A DNA stretch of 64,000 nucleotides, taken from IMG/VR virus record IMGVR_UViG_3300042563_001986, positions 24,087-88,086 of that record, one strand, 5' to 3'. A program made the position numbers and the translations under genes. Shown piece after piece: positions 36,214 through 43,799 of this stretch. The stretch is from a virus. A model generated the notes under the pieces. The model did no database searches and was not told the DNA's origin. It saw nothing but the letters and a program-made list of their open reading frames with translations. Every line of letters starts with the position of its first letter. Positions within the stretch are counted from its first letter, which is position 1.

Positions 36214-37089
36214 TTAAAGTTTAGTCAATACCATATCTAAATCTGTATCTGAAGGTATTGTTGGTTGTTTAACTTTTGTCTTAGTATTTGTCTTAGTATT
36301 AGACGATTCTTTACCACAAGAATAACTGGCCATAGTTCCGTCGACCAATTTTTTTCTACCATTCCCGTAATAAACCACCCCATCAATTATGTAAGCAATA
36401 CTACCGTCACTCAATTTTGATGATTTCGCTTTTGGGTTACTTGGAATACAAGGAAATTTTTCAAATCCCTTTACGACACTTGATTCCTTTTGTGCCGCCA
36501 ATTTTTTACCAAGGTCAACACTGTTTTCATATGCGTCTAATAATGGTAAAAAAACATATTGTTTCCATTCACCCTCAGAATCGATGTCCCCATCAATTGC
36601 TGCGAATAAACTTTCACCATGTCTTGTATTATATATGTTTGACATCGCACATAAATCAGGAATTGTTGTGATTTTTTGTAGATTACTTTTAATTGCATCC
36701 TCATCAGTACCCATACCATCAACCGCTGCGTTAATACCATCGGCAATACCATTTAATGTGGCTCTACTCAGTGTTGATTTACCAACTTCTTTTAAATTTC
36801 CACAAGCTTGTAAAATTTTTTCGGCACCTTTGTAAGAATAATTCCCACCATTAATTAATCCGTTAATTAATCCAATCGCTCCACCGATAATTGCTCCTGG
36901 AACTAAACCAACGGCTCCACCAATTGCAGCACCTGTTGCCATTGACGCCATTACACCATCTTCGGCTAACTCATTTTCAGATGACATCATAGTGTCGTCT
37001 TCTTTAAGATATTGTTTTTTAGTTGCTTCTTTATGAAGATTTAGAATTCTTTTAGATTCTTCTTCATTTAAAAAATATAATTTTTTCAT
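36214..37089 (-). CDS. Annexin-repeat-like protein with glycine-zipper membrane segment
   Basis: 291 residues. N-terminal module EEESKRILNLHKE. Residues 50-80 are a glycine-zipper (GAAIGGAVGLVPGAIIGGA) able to insert in or span a membrane. Residues 108-170 resemble one annexin repeat: INAAVDGMGTDEDAIKSNL, a helical part, then HGESLFAAIDGDI; GxGTDE and the distal acidic residue are the calcium-site hallmarks. The C-terminal part has SDGSIAYIIDGVVYYGNGRKK. Possibly a membrane-active virion or injection protein. The annexin link is by motif only. Confidence 0.6.
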   Translation of the reverse strand: MKKLYFLNEEESKRILNLHKEATKKQYLKEDDTMMSSENELAEDGVMASMATGAAIGGAVGLVPGAIIGGAIGLINGLINGGNYSYKGAEKILQACGNLKEVGKSTLSRATLNGIADGINAAVDGMGTDEDAIKSNLQKITTIPDLCAMSNIYNTRHGESLFAAIDGDIDSEGEWKQYVFLPLLDAYENSVDLGKKLAAQKESSVVKGFEKFPCIPSNPKAKSSKLSDGSIAYIIDGVVYYGNGRKKLVDGTMASYSCGKESSNTKTNTKTKVKQPTIPSDTDLDMVLTKL

Positions 37090-37108
37090 ACCTATTTCTG
37101 TTTAATAT

Positions 37109-37115
37109 ATAAATA
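37109..37115 (-). promoter_or_regulatory. TATTTAT element before the annexin-like gene
   Basis: Coding-strand CAGATATTTATATA, 19 nt upstream of the ATG at 37089. Confidence 0.55.
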
Positions 37116-37135
37116 TCTGTTTTTTCGAAAAAAAA

Positions 37136-37166
37136 GTTGTGGATTCAGTATATTTACTTATCTTTG
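37136..37166 (+). promoter_or_regulatory. Host-type promoter for the small RNA
   Basis: GTTG at 37136 and TATCTTTG at 37159-37166 with 19 nt between: the Bacteroidota -33/-7 pattern, with no open frame downstream. Confidence 0.7.
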
Positions 37167-37171
37167 TAATG

Positions 37172-37283
37172 TGGTTGAGGGAAACGATTCAGATACAACT
37201 AAATCAATCATAATGGTTAGGACGAAAACCTCCTAATTTGAACGGGATAGAAACGATTTAGATACTAAGTCCCGTTCTTTTTT
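37172..37283 (+). ncRNA. Putative small RNA with an internal direct repeat
   Basis: About 110 nt between a host-type promoter and an intrinsic terminator, with no coding potential. A 15-base element AAACGATTYAGATAC occurs twice, once near the 5' end and once as the loop of the terminator hairpin. A further hairpin TTAGGA/TCCTAA lies in the middle. Repeated single-stranded-looking elements suggest a protein- or RNA-binding site. No known family recognised. Confidence 0.6.
37241..37283 (+). terminator. Terminator of the small RNA
   Basis: AACGGGA pairs with TCCCGTT across an unusually long loop holding the second AAACGATTTAGATAC copy, followed by CTTTTTT. Confidence 0.75.
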
Positions 37284-37695
37284 AAATCCAAATAACAAAT
37301 TGGTCTTTACCAACTCTAAAAGATAAATCATACGATTCTCTAAAAACGGTAATTATAAGTAATTTCCAATAGGAGCCACCACCATGTTTTGGTACTATGA
37401 CCATAGCGATTTCTTTTTCTTTTGATTTAATAACAAATGCTACATCATCTTTAATCTCTCCTGTGGTAATTCCTTCCGCAATTTCTCGTCTACAACTCTC
37501 AATTATATATTTTAATTCACCGTTAGATATTTCTCTATCATTATAATCAGGAATATCAGTTCTGTTTTTTCTTTCATATGCGTGGGTAGTTCTATCAATC
37601 TCAAAACCAAAGGCAATTTCTATTTTGGCCATAATATGCCCAATTTTCTTTTCTAATAATAAATGTTCTTTGATTAATCTACGTAATTCGCTCAT
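37282..37695 (-). CDS. Hypothetical protein, 137 residues
   Basis: Begins MSELRRLIKEHLLLEKKIG; the body alternates strands and helices (FGFEIDRTTHAYERKN, VAFVIKSKEKEIAMVIVPK, YWKLLIITVFRES). Not recognised. The frame is open upstream from a TTG at 37719, but the TATTTAT element lies inside that extension, so I take the ATG at 37695. HLLLE near the N-terminus could be a prohead-protease site. Confidence 0.7.
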   Translation of the reverse strand: MSELRRLIKEHLLLEKKIGHIMAKIEIAFGFEIDRTTHAYERKNRTDIPDYNDREISNGELKYIIESCRREIAEGITTGEIKDDVAFVIKSKEKEIAMVIVPKHGGGSYWKLLIITVFRESYDLSFRVGKDQFVIWI

Positions 37696-37700
37696 ATAAT

Positions 37701-37707
37701 ATAAATA
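37701..37707 (-). promoter_or_regulatory. TATTTAT element deciding the start of the 137-residue gene
   Basis: Coding-strand AAGTATTTATATT, five nt before the ATG at 37695. Confidence 0.5.
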
Positions 37708-37714
37708 CTTGTAA

Positions 37715-37745
37715 AACAAAAAAAGGGACGATTACTCGTCCCTTT
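37715..37745 (-). terminator. Terminator after the major capsid gene
   Basis: Minus-strand GGGACGA-GTAA-TCGTCCC hairpin followed by TTTTTTT. Confidence 0.88.
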
Positions 37746-37766
37746 TCATATTATTTAAGATGTTGA

Positions 37767-39638
37767 TTATCTCAATTCTCTTAAGTCGAATGTTCTAACT
37801 CCATCAACTGTGATACGTCCGTAGAAACGGTTGTTAACCATTTTCTTAGCGTAACGTGTCATAATACCTTTAATAGGTGTGAAGTTGAATGGGTTATACA
37901 TTGTAGGTGTTAATTGTAATGGTACATACGGTGCGTAGATGTAACCTGTGTCTAACAATGACGTTCCTTTATGTCCTACTAACACTGTGTTAGCTGGGAA
38001 GTAAGGGTCACGGTAAACTTGGTAACGACCTGCTAATGTTCCAACTCTTTCAATACCCATGTTGTATTGGTCTTGCTCTGGAGACGCGTTAGATACGTGG
38101 AAGTACTCTAAATCATCAAAAATAGCCGAAATCTCAGAAGAAACTACAATCCAGTTAGCTCCACCTCTTAATGTAGATTTGTGGATTTGTGCTGACAATT
38201 GGTTAATTGCAGTAATTAATGTTTGATTCCAATCTTTTTGAGTATAAGATGTAGTTTGAGAAATTCTTCTCCATCCGTTGTAATCCCAACGTAAGTTCCA
38301 TGCCGCACCTTTACGTAAATCTCTTAAGATTTCACGGTCGATTTCAGCAGCAACTTGTTCAGATAATAAAGCCGTTAATTCAGCTTCAGCATCGATGTTG
38401 TGGAATGCAGCAACGTCTTGAGCTAACTCAGGAGACCATTGTGCTCTTAATTTTCTTTCTGTAACAGATACAGTAACTGAATCTAAGTCGAAAGAAACCT
38501 CACCGATTTTATCTTCAAATTCTAATTGTTCGTAACGTCTGAACGCTGCGTAGAATGATGTTCCTGAAGACGCTTCAGTAATAGTAGTACCTGTGTAACC
38601 ATCTAAAGATGTAGAATCACAATCAGCACATACTGGACAAGATAAATCAACTTCTAAGTAGATACATCCGTTAGCGTCACATACGGTTTTAAACGAACCA
38701 CCGTTACCTGCAGGGTTATTACCTGATGCCGCTGGCCAATTAGTTTGAACTGTATTACCGTAAGAAACGATTCCTTTACCATATTGTTGAGTAACAACTC
38801 TGAACAATAATGCTCCTGTTGAAACTGTACATGGAGAACCTTCAGCAACTGTTAAACCAGCACCTGTAAAGATAACTAAATCAGATAAGAAAGATTCTGT
38901 ATCCATTTCATTACCGTCAGGTCCGATTAATTTACCAGCTCCTGTATCAGCGAAACCACACATTTTAACAATAACTTTTCTTGTGTTACCTGAAGCAATT
39001 TCAATACCATTTGCTGGTGCACCATCATTAATAGTTGCATCAACTAATGACCCATTTGACCATGCTTGAATCAACGTACTTGCAGTGATTGCTGACCAAC
39101 GACCTTTTGAATAATCGAATAAACCTGCTGGGTCTAAACCTGGTTCAGTTCCTTCGTAGAATAAGTCATAAAGGTTTTTAGCAACCGCTCCAGTTCCTGT
39201 GTAACCTGCATTTTGAGATGTTGGTCCGTTTGGTGCTCCTAGTGGTGCGTAGTGGTCTCCTGAAGATACATCACTCCATGGAGTGTTAGTACCACCTGAA
39301 TACCCTTGAATTTTAGGTACAAAGAAGAATAATTTACCGATTGGTAAATTCATCGCTTGTACTGATACGATGTCATTCGCTAATAATTTAGAGAATACAC
39401 GTCTTACGATAGGGAATACAACAGTTTCAAATGAACCTGAAGACCCGTCAGACGTTGCTTCGTTAATTAAGAAAGACGCTTGGTTCTCATATAACTGAGC
39501 TACGTTTTCTTTTAGGTGACCTTTAAGGCCTTCTAGGAATCCTAATTTATCCCATTTGTTGATAGTATCTTCTTTGATAACTTTAAGGTGTTTTAACCCG
39601 ATGTTACCAACAAGACCTGATTCTAATAATGCTCCCAT
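37767..39638 (-). CDS. Major capsid protein, T4 gp23-like
   Basis: 623 residues. The N-terminal propeptide ends FLINE-ATSDGSSG; cleavage after Glu60 fits the gp21-type consensus (hydrophobic-x-Glu). The mature start has SGSFETVVFPIVRRVFSKLL and VSVQAMNLPIGKLFFFVPK, the gp23 family hallmark. Further on are FEDKIGEVSFDLDSVTVSVTERKLRAQWSPELAQD and the C-terminal FTPIKGIMTRYAKKMVNNRFYG. It lies directly after the acidic scaffold gene, in the T4 order 20-21-22-23, and is followed by a terminator. No late element sits between scaffold and capsid genes, so both probably come from one transcript. Confidence 0.92.
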   Translation of the reverse strand: MGALLESGLVGNIGLKHLKVIKEDTINKWDKLGFLEGLKGHLKENVAQLYENQASFLINEATSDGSSGSFETVVFPIVRRVFSKLLANDIVSVQAMNLPIGKLFFFVPKIQGYSGGTNTPWSDVSSGDHYAPLGAPNGPTSQNAGYTGTGAVAKNLYDLFYEGTEPGLDPAGLFDYSKGRWSAITASTLIQAWSNGSLVDATINDGAPANGIEIASGNTRKVIVKMCGFADTGAGKLIGPDGNEMDTESFLSDLVIFTGAGLTVAEGSPCTVSTGALLFRVVTQQYGKGIVSYGNTVQTNWPAASGNNPAGNGGSFKTVCDANGCIYLEVDLSCPVCADCDSTSLDGYTGTTITEASSGTSFYAAFRRYEQLEFEDKIGEVSFDLDSVTVSVTERKLRAQWSPELAQDVAAFHNIDAEAELTALLSEQVAAEIDREILRDLRKGAAWNLRWDYNGWRRISQTTSYTQKDWNQTLITAINQLSAQIHKSTLRGGANWIVVSSEISAIFDDLEYFHVSNASPEQDQYNMGIERVGTLAGRYQVYRDPYFPANTVLVGHKGTSLLDTGYIYAPYVPLQLTPTMYNPFNFTPIKGIMTRYAKKMVNNRFYGRITVDGVRTFDLRELR

Positions 39639-39670
39639 TTTTTTGGTTTTTATTAATTTTTTAGTTTATT

Positions 39671-41170
39671 TTATTTTAATTTTGACATTAAATCTTTCAT
39701 TCTTAAGAACTGAGGATTTTCGTATGTTTTAGACTCAATCAAGTTAGCCGAAGAACCTGTTGATGGAGAACTTTGAATGGTTCTTTCCATTGATTCATTC
39801 ATTGGTTGACTTGTCGTAGCCGAAAGGTCATCTTTTAATGTCTTATACAAGTTTTTAGATTCTTTAATAGTTTCAACACTATCAAAACGTCTTAAGATAT
39901 TAATCTTCTCTTGTTTTGATGTCGAATGTTCTGTAAACAAACGTGTAGCATAAGCTAAGTTTGAATTAAACACTGCAACTTCGTTTAATTTATTTCTGAA
40001 AACGTTAAGTGCTTTTCTGTACTCTTCATTTTTTTCTCTAAGAACTTGTAATTCTTTGTTATCAACACTCTCTTTTTGGATTGCGGTATTAAATTTAGAG
40101 TGAGCTCTTGGTTTTGATAAACCACCCTTTCTAAAGTTAGAACCGTTTCCTAAAGTTCTTGATGCTTCTTTGGTTTCAACCTTTTTAACAGTTTTCATAT
40201 CACCGTCAAGATTTTCACCGTCTTTGTATTCAAATTTCGCTTTACCAGTACCCATAGTTTTATTAACTGTTTTTTTCACAGTTTTGAAACCACCTTCTTG
40301 GTTAGGTTTGTTTGAGTATACTTTTTTCTTATTTGGATTTCCCATGCCAACACCCTTAGGTTTGATTGACATCTTTTTAGATTCCATAACAGGTTCTTCT
40401 TCCATATCCTCGTCTTCTTCTTCGTAAGATTCGTACATTTCTTCTTCTACTTCATCTTCTTCAGATAGACCCATATCTTCTTCACCTTCTTCTTCGTTGA
40501 ATTCAATTTCATAAACAATTTCTTCACTGTCCATTCCTTCTTCTTCTCCGAACTCTAATTCATCTTTTTCAAAATCCATTTCTTCTAATTCGTCGTTATC
40601 TTTTTTAAATACTCTATCAATGATGCTATTGATGTCTTCGTCTTCATCGTCTTCCATACCAAAATCTGACATATCATCCATTTCAAACATTTCTTCAGAA
40701 TCATCCATAAATTCTTCACCTTCACCAACAATCATATATTCTTTTTCAGAATCTTTAAGATTGATATTACCTGAATTATCTTTGGTAACCACGATATTAT
40801 CTTCAGGTCCCATTAAACTAAATACACGTAAGATTTCATCTTCGTCGTCAACGTCGGTAAGGTCAATAGTTTCATCGTCATCCATAAAGTCATCCTCCAT
40901 AGAATCTTCATCATCCATATCCATATCTAAATTATCAGTATCCATTTCCATTCCTTCGTCGTCAGACATATCGTCTTCCATTTCAGGCTCGTCCATTTCA
41001 ACATCCGTTTCAATCTCGTCTTCTTGTTCAGTTAGAGATTCTTTTACTAGTTCTTTGATTTCTTCCTTCATAGTTGAAGCAAGTATTCCTTTTGCATTTT
41101 CCGCAACCGCTTCTTCCAAATTTTTCATTTGGATGATTGCTTCTTCCACTAAAGATTTTTCTTTCGCCAT
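39671..41170 (-). CDS. Acidic prohead scaffold/core protein (gp22-like role)
   Basis: 499 residues. Residues 45-260 are extremely acidic (long Asp/Glu/Met runs), the middle is Lys-rich, and the C-terminal part is helical (LREKNEEYRKALNVFRNKLNEV). Acidic helical proteins encoded just before gp23 form the scaffold that the prohead protease digests. I see no direct sequence match to T4 gp22; the call is from position and composition. Confidence 0.7.
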   Translation of the reverse strand: MAKEKSLVEEAIIQMKNLEEAVAENAKGILASTMKEEIKELVKESLTEQEDEIETDVEMDEPEMEDDMSDDEGMEMDTDNLDMDMDDEDSMEDDFMDDDETIDLTDVDDEDEILRVFSLMGPEDNIVVTKDNSGNINLKDSEKEYMIVGEGEEFMDDSEEMFEMDDMSDFGMEDDEDEDINSIIDRVFKKDNDELEEMDFEKDELEFGEEEGMDSEEIVYEIEFNEEEGEEDMGLSEEDEVEEEMYESYEEEDEDMEEEPVMESKKMSIKPKGVGMGNPNKKKVYSNKPNQEGGFKTVKKTVNKTMGTGKAKFEYKDGENLDGDMKTVKKVETKEASRTLGNGSNFRKGGLSKPRAHSKFNTAIQKESVDNKELQVLREKNEEYRKALNVFRNKLNEVAVFNSNLAYATRLFTEHSTSKQEKINILRRFDSVETIKESKNLYKTLKDDLSATTSQPMNESMERTIQSSPSTGSSANLIESKTYENPQFLRMKDLMSKLK

Positions 41171-41192
41171 TTGTATGTTTTTAATTTACTAT

Positions 41193-41199
41193 ATAAATA
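41193..41199 (-). promoter_or_regulatory. TATTTAT element before scaffold and capsid genes
   Basis: Coding-strand GATATTTATATAG, 22 nt upstream of the ATG at 41170, after a terminator: start of the capsid transcript. Confidence 0.6.
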
Positions 41200-41283
41200 T
41201 CTCCCAATATCAAAAAAGTTTTAATTAAACTAATTTGATAATTGGTTTTTTATTTATTATAAATATTACCATTTTGATAAAAA

Positions 41284-41313
41284 ACAAAAAAGGGGACAAA
41301 TGTCCCCCTTTTA
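41284..41313 (-). terminator. Intrinsic terminator before the capsid transcript
   Basis: Minus-strand GGGGACATTTGTCCCC hairpin followed by TTTTTTG, downstream of the stop at 41336. Confidence 0.85.
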
Positions 41314-41335
41314 TTATTATTGAAATGTAAAGATT

Positions 41336-41545
41336 TTATTCTATCACTTCATCTATTTTACTTTCAACAATTGCAGTTAGTCTCCAATCCTGTGTGTAGT
41401 TCTCAAAAACTTTCGTTACTTTGGCCTCAACATCAGTAGGGTTATAACCTTTTACTAATTTTTCTTCTCTTAATTTTTTAAGTTTTCCCGATTTTTCATC
41501 AATCATATCGGTTGTGATTTTTGCAATAAAATACTTTTCGTCCAT
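41336..41545 (-). CDS. Hypothetical protein, 69 residues
   Basis: Small protein (MDEKYFIAKITTDMIDEKSGK ... AKVTKVFENYTQDWRLTAIVESKIDEVIE) with an alpha-beta pattern. Not recognised. Encoded between protease and scaffold genes and ending at a terminator, so co-expressed with the protease. Confidence 0.75.
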   Translation of the reverse strand: MDEKYFIAKITTDMIDEKSGKLKKLREEKLVKGYNPTDVEAKVTKVFENYTQDWRLTAIVESKIDEVIE

Positions 41546-41559
41546 GTTATAATTTTTTT

Positions 41560-42288
41560 TTAATATCCTAAATAATCGTTCAATTTTTTCATTAAGTCAA
41601 GTGATTTATTTCCACTTTCCCCAACTTGTCTTTCGACTTTCATTTTTTTCTCCTCTTCCAAGTTCTCCTCAAAGTTAAATCTATCTTCAGGATTTTGGAA
41701 TAAATACGCTCCTGGTGTTGATGGTGAGGATACTAAGTCAAAACAGATTAATTCAAAATCTTCTTGGACCTCATTCTGTTCACCAACTTTTTTAAGGGAA
41801 CCAACTCCTCTTGAAGAGATTCCTAACGTAACTCCTTGTCTTAGGTAATTAGCGGCTAAATCTCCTTTAGTTGATACAATACCTCTTTCGTGGAATCCTG
41901 GTGATGTAAGTAATTGTATCTTACCCATTAGTACAGGACCTTCCCACCATATTTCAGTTATTGCATGAGAAACTCTATCTAAATCAATTAATGACGATTC
42001 AGGGTGATTTAACTCTGAAAGAGCGGTGCCCTTTTCTATCATTTTTTTATAGTTTTCTGATTCTCTTTTTAAAATACGTTCAGGGTATATTCTACCATTT
42101 CTGTTTGGGGTATTATATTTCTGTAATACCGCATAAAATTCAAATGGTTTAGAGTGGTCTAACATATTACCTTTAGATTCTTTAATAACCTTAGCATTAT
42201 GTGTATCTGTTGGTGATACGTAACCCGCATCGTATTCTATTAATATACCTTTACCTATTTCAGTTGGTTGTAAAATTCTTAAATTCAT
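41560..42288 (-). CDS. Prohead maturation protease, gp21-like
   Basis: 242 residues from the ATG at 42288. The frame is open to 42318, but the late element lies within that extension. Residues EFYAVLQKYNTPNRNGRIYP and SELNHPESSLIDLDRVSHAI hold the catalytic His; GVTLGISSRGVGSL holds the catalytic Ser, as in the phage prohead protease family (S80). It would digest the scaffold and clip the capsid propeptide. The order protease-small gene-scaffold-capsid follows T4. Confidence 0.87.
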   Translation of the reverse strand: MNLRILQPTEIGKGILIEYDAGYVSPTDTHNAKVIKESKGNMLDHSKPFEFYAVLQKYNTPNRNGRIYPERILKRESENYKKMIEKGTALSELNHPESSLIDLDRVSHAITEIWWEGPVLMGKIQLLTSPGFHERGIVSTKGDLAANYLRQGVTLGISSRGVGSLKKVGEQNEVQEDFELICFDLVSSPSTPGAYLFQNPEDRFNFEENLEEEKKMKVERQVGESGNKSLDLMKKLNDYLGY

Positions 42289-42303
42289 CTCAAATGTTTT
42301 ATT

Positions 42304-42310
42304 ATAAATA
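42304..42310 (-). promoter_or_regulatory. TATTTAT element before the prohead protease
   Basis: Coding-strand TTAATATTTATAAT, 15 nt upstream of the ATG chosen for the protease. Confidence 0.5.
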
Positions 42311-42781
42311 TTAAACATTCTCTAATTGTAGCGTATCATCGTTTGTTTTGATTTTTTTAGTTAGATAAAAGTTGAAGTAATCGTTACCGATAAAGTTTTC
42401 GTAAAAAATTCTATTAGTAATATCTTTAAGTGAATCTTTAATTTCTTTTGATTTAAAGTCATGTCCTTCATGATTTAAAAAGAAATTAATCTCTAAGTTC
42501 ATAAAAGATTTTTTACCTTGATTTAATCCGCTGGACCTTAAATCTAAATCTACTATAAATTTATCATCAAATAACTCTTTATCTAAGGATTCGTAGACCG
42601 AATGTTTTATGGCTCTGCTCATATTGAGAACTGTCCTTGTCCAATTTTCGCACTCTGTAGTTGGTTCTACCCATGTTTGGATGTTAAGATAGAGTGACTT
42701 TAAATTCATCGAATCAACTGTTCCATATACTACCTTGGCAGTGTTGAATCCGTGAATGTGTGAGGTTTTACCCTTTTTCAT
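42311..42781 (-). CDS. Hypothetical head-module protein, 156 residues
   Basis: Not recognised. Alpha-beta pattern with SLYLNIQTWVEPTTECENW, KFIVDLDLRSSGLNQGKKSFMNLEINFFL and a basic C-terminus. Encoded just upstream of the protease; conserved place in the head block suggests an assembly role. Confidence 0.7.
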   Translation of the reverse strand: MKKGKTSHIHGFNTAKVVYGTVDSMNLKSLYLNIQTWVEPTTECENWTRTVLNMSRAIKHSVYESLDKELFDDKFIVDLDLRSSGLNQGKKSFMNLEINFFLNHEGHDFKSKEIKDSLKDITNRIFYENFIGNDYFNFYLTKKIKTNDDTLQLENV

Positions 42782-42868
42782 TAAATTTCATAATTTCTAA
42801 GTTTATTGTTTTAATAAAAATAGGTATATTTACTGCAATAGTCAAAATAAATATAAACTCACAAAAAC

Positions 42869-43063
42869 ATGTTAATCATAAAGGTAGAAAAAAATGTAAC
42901 TCTTGAAAAAGCGTTAAAAATTTACAAAAGCAAAGTCATAAAGACAAGGCAAAGTAAGGAATTAAATGAACGAAAAGAATTCCAAAAAAAATCTGTTAAA
43001 AATAGGAATATGATTTCAAAAGCGAAATACGTTCAGAAAAAATATAAATCAAATAACGATTAA
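42869..43063 (+). CDS. rpsU: Ribosomal protein bS21
   Basis: 64 residues, very basic. Starts MLIIKVEKNVTLEKALKIYKSKV, the bS21 signature (a short strand, then two helices), and continues TRQSKELNERKEFQKKSVKNRN. bS21 sits on the 30S platform near the 16S 3' end. In Bacteroidota it helps hide the anti-Shine-Dalgarno sequence. The gene is on the plus strand, opposite the surrounding head genes, and overlaps the stop of the convergent gene. It suggests that the phage modifies host ribosomes. Phage-encoded bS21 is known from several large phages. Confidence 0.85.
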   Translation: MLIIKVEKNVTLEKALKIYKSKVIKTRQSKELNERKEFQKKSVKNRNMISKAKYVQKKYKSNND

Positions 43064-43779
43064 AGATTCTCATTCAAACTTTTAAGTTTGAAATAAGTTA
43101 ACTTGTCGTATTTTTCTGAAATTACTTTATCAAGAGTTTCATCAATTCTTGTTTGAGTTGAGTTATCTTCATTATTATTTTTCATTTCAGTTAATTTAGT
43201 TACAACACTTTTTTTAACATCATCAAATTTTTGGTTTAAAGTAACGTCATCTTCAGATAAAAGTTTTGTTAATTCTTTTTTATCTGACTCAGTTAATGAA
43301 TCAATAAAATTTGTGATTGTTTTATTTGCAACATTAACCATAGAAGTTAGCGATATTTGAACAGTATCTGCTTTCTTGATAGGTAATTTCTTAAGAGATT
43401 CTGAAATGTATTTTTTACTAGTTATTCTTGATTCGATTGTTAGGACATCTCTCGAGAATAAATTATCAATATTATTATACTGATTGTCAACCTTAGAATT
43501 TTTAATCCAAGACTTTAATGGTGTAATATCCGACTCTTGTATTTTATTAATGGTATTTTCATAAATGGTTATACATTCATTCACATATTCATTAACGATA
43601 GATTCCGATAATCCTTTATTAGAAGATAAATCATCATATAAATAAAAAAGTTTGCATATTTTTTTATTTTCTAAAACTAACTTTTTAAAGTTTTTGAATT
43701 CTTGTTTAAATGTGTTGTTTTTATATGATTCTAATAACACATCTTCTATCTTCGATTTAATTATTCCAAAATTTGTCAT
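43060..43779 (-). CDS. Hypothetical head-module protein, 239 residues
   Basis: Almost wholly helical and Lys/Glu-rich (FKQEFKNFKKLVLENKKICK, VNVANKTITNFIDSL, KKSVVTKLTEMKNNNED). The position right after the portal gene corresponds to T4's core genes 67/68, so an inner scaffold role is possible but unproven. Confidence 0.75.
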   Translation of the reverse strand: MTNFGIIKSKIEDVLLESYKNNTFKQEFKNFKKLVLENKKICKLFYLYDDLSSNKGLSESIVNEYVNECITIYENTINKIQESDITPLKSWIKNSKVDNQYNNIDNLFSRDVLTIESRITSKKYISESLKKLPIKKADTVQISLTSMVNVANKTITNFIDSLTESDKKELTKLLSEDDVTLNQKFDDVKKSVVTKLTEMKNNNEDNSTQTRIDETLDKVISEKYDKLTYFKLKSLNENL

Positions 43780-43792
43780 CTCTTTTTTATTT

Positions 43793-43799
43793 ATAAATA
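43793..43799 (-). promoter_or_regulatory. TATTTAT element before the 239-residue head gene
   Basis: Coding-strand CTGATATTTATAAA overlaps the end of the portal gene, 13 nt upstream of the ATG. Confidence 0.5.

Noticed and set aside
37191-37283. CRISPR-like or tRNA-like element
   Set aside because: Only two copies of the 15-base repeat, no spacer regularity, and no cloverleaf or T-loop.
40620-41228. Plus-strand frame of Ser-rich repeats opposite the scaffold gene
   Set aside because: Antisense of the Asp/Glu-rich scaffold region; no start signal, and the real gene is on the minus strand in a consistent head operon.
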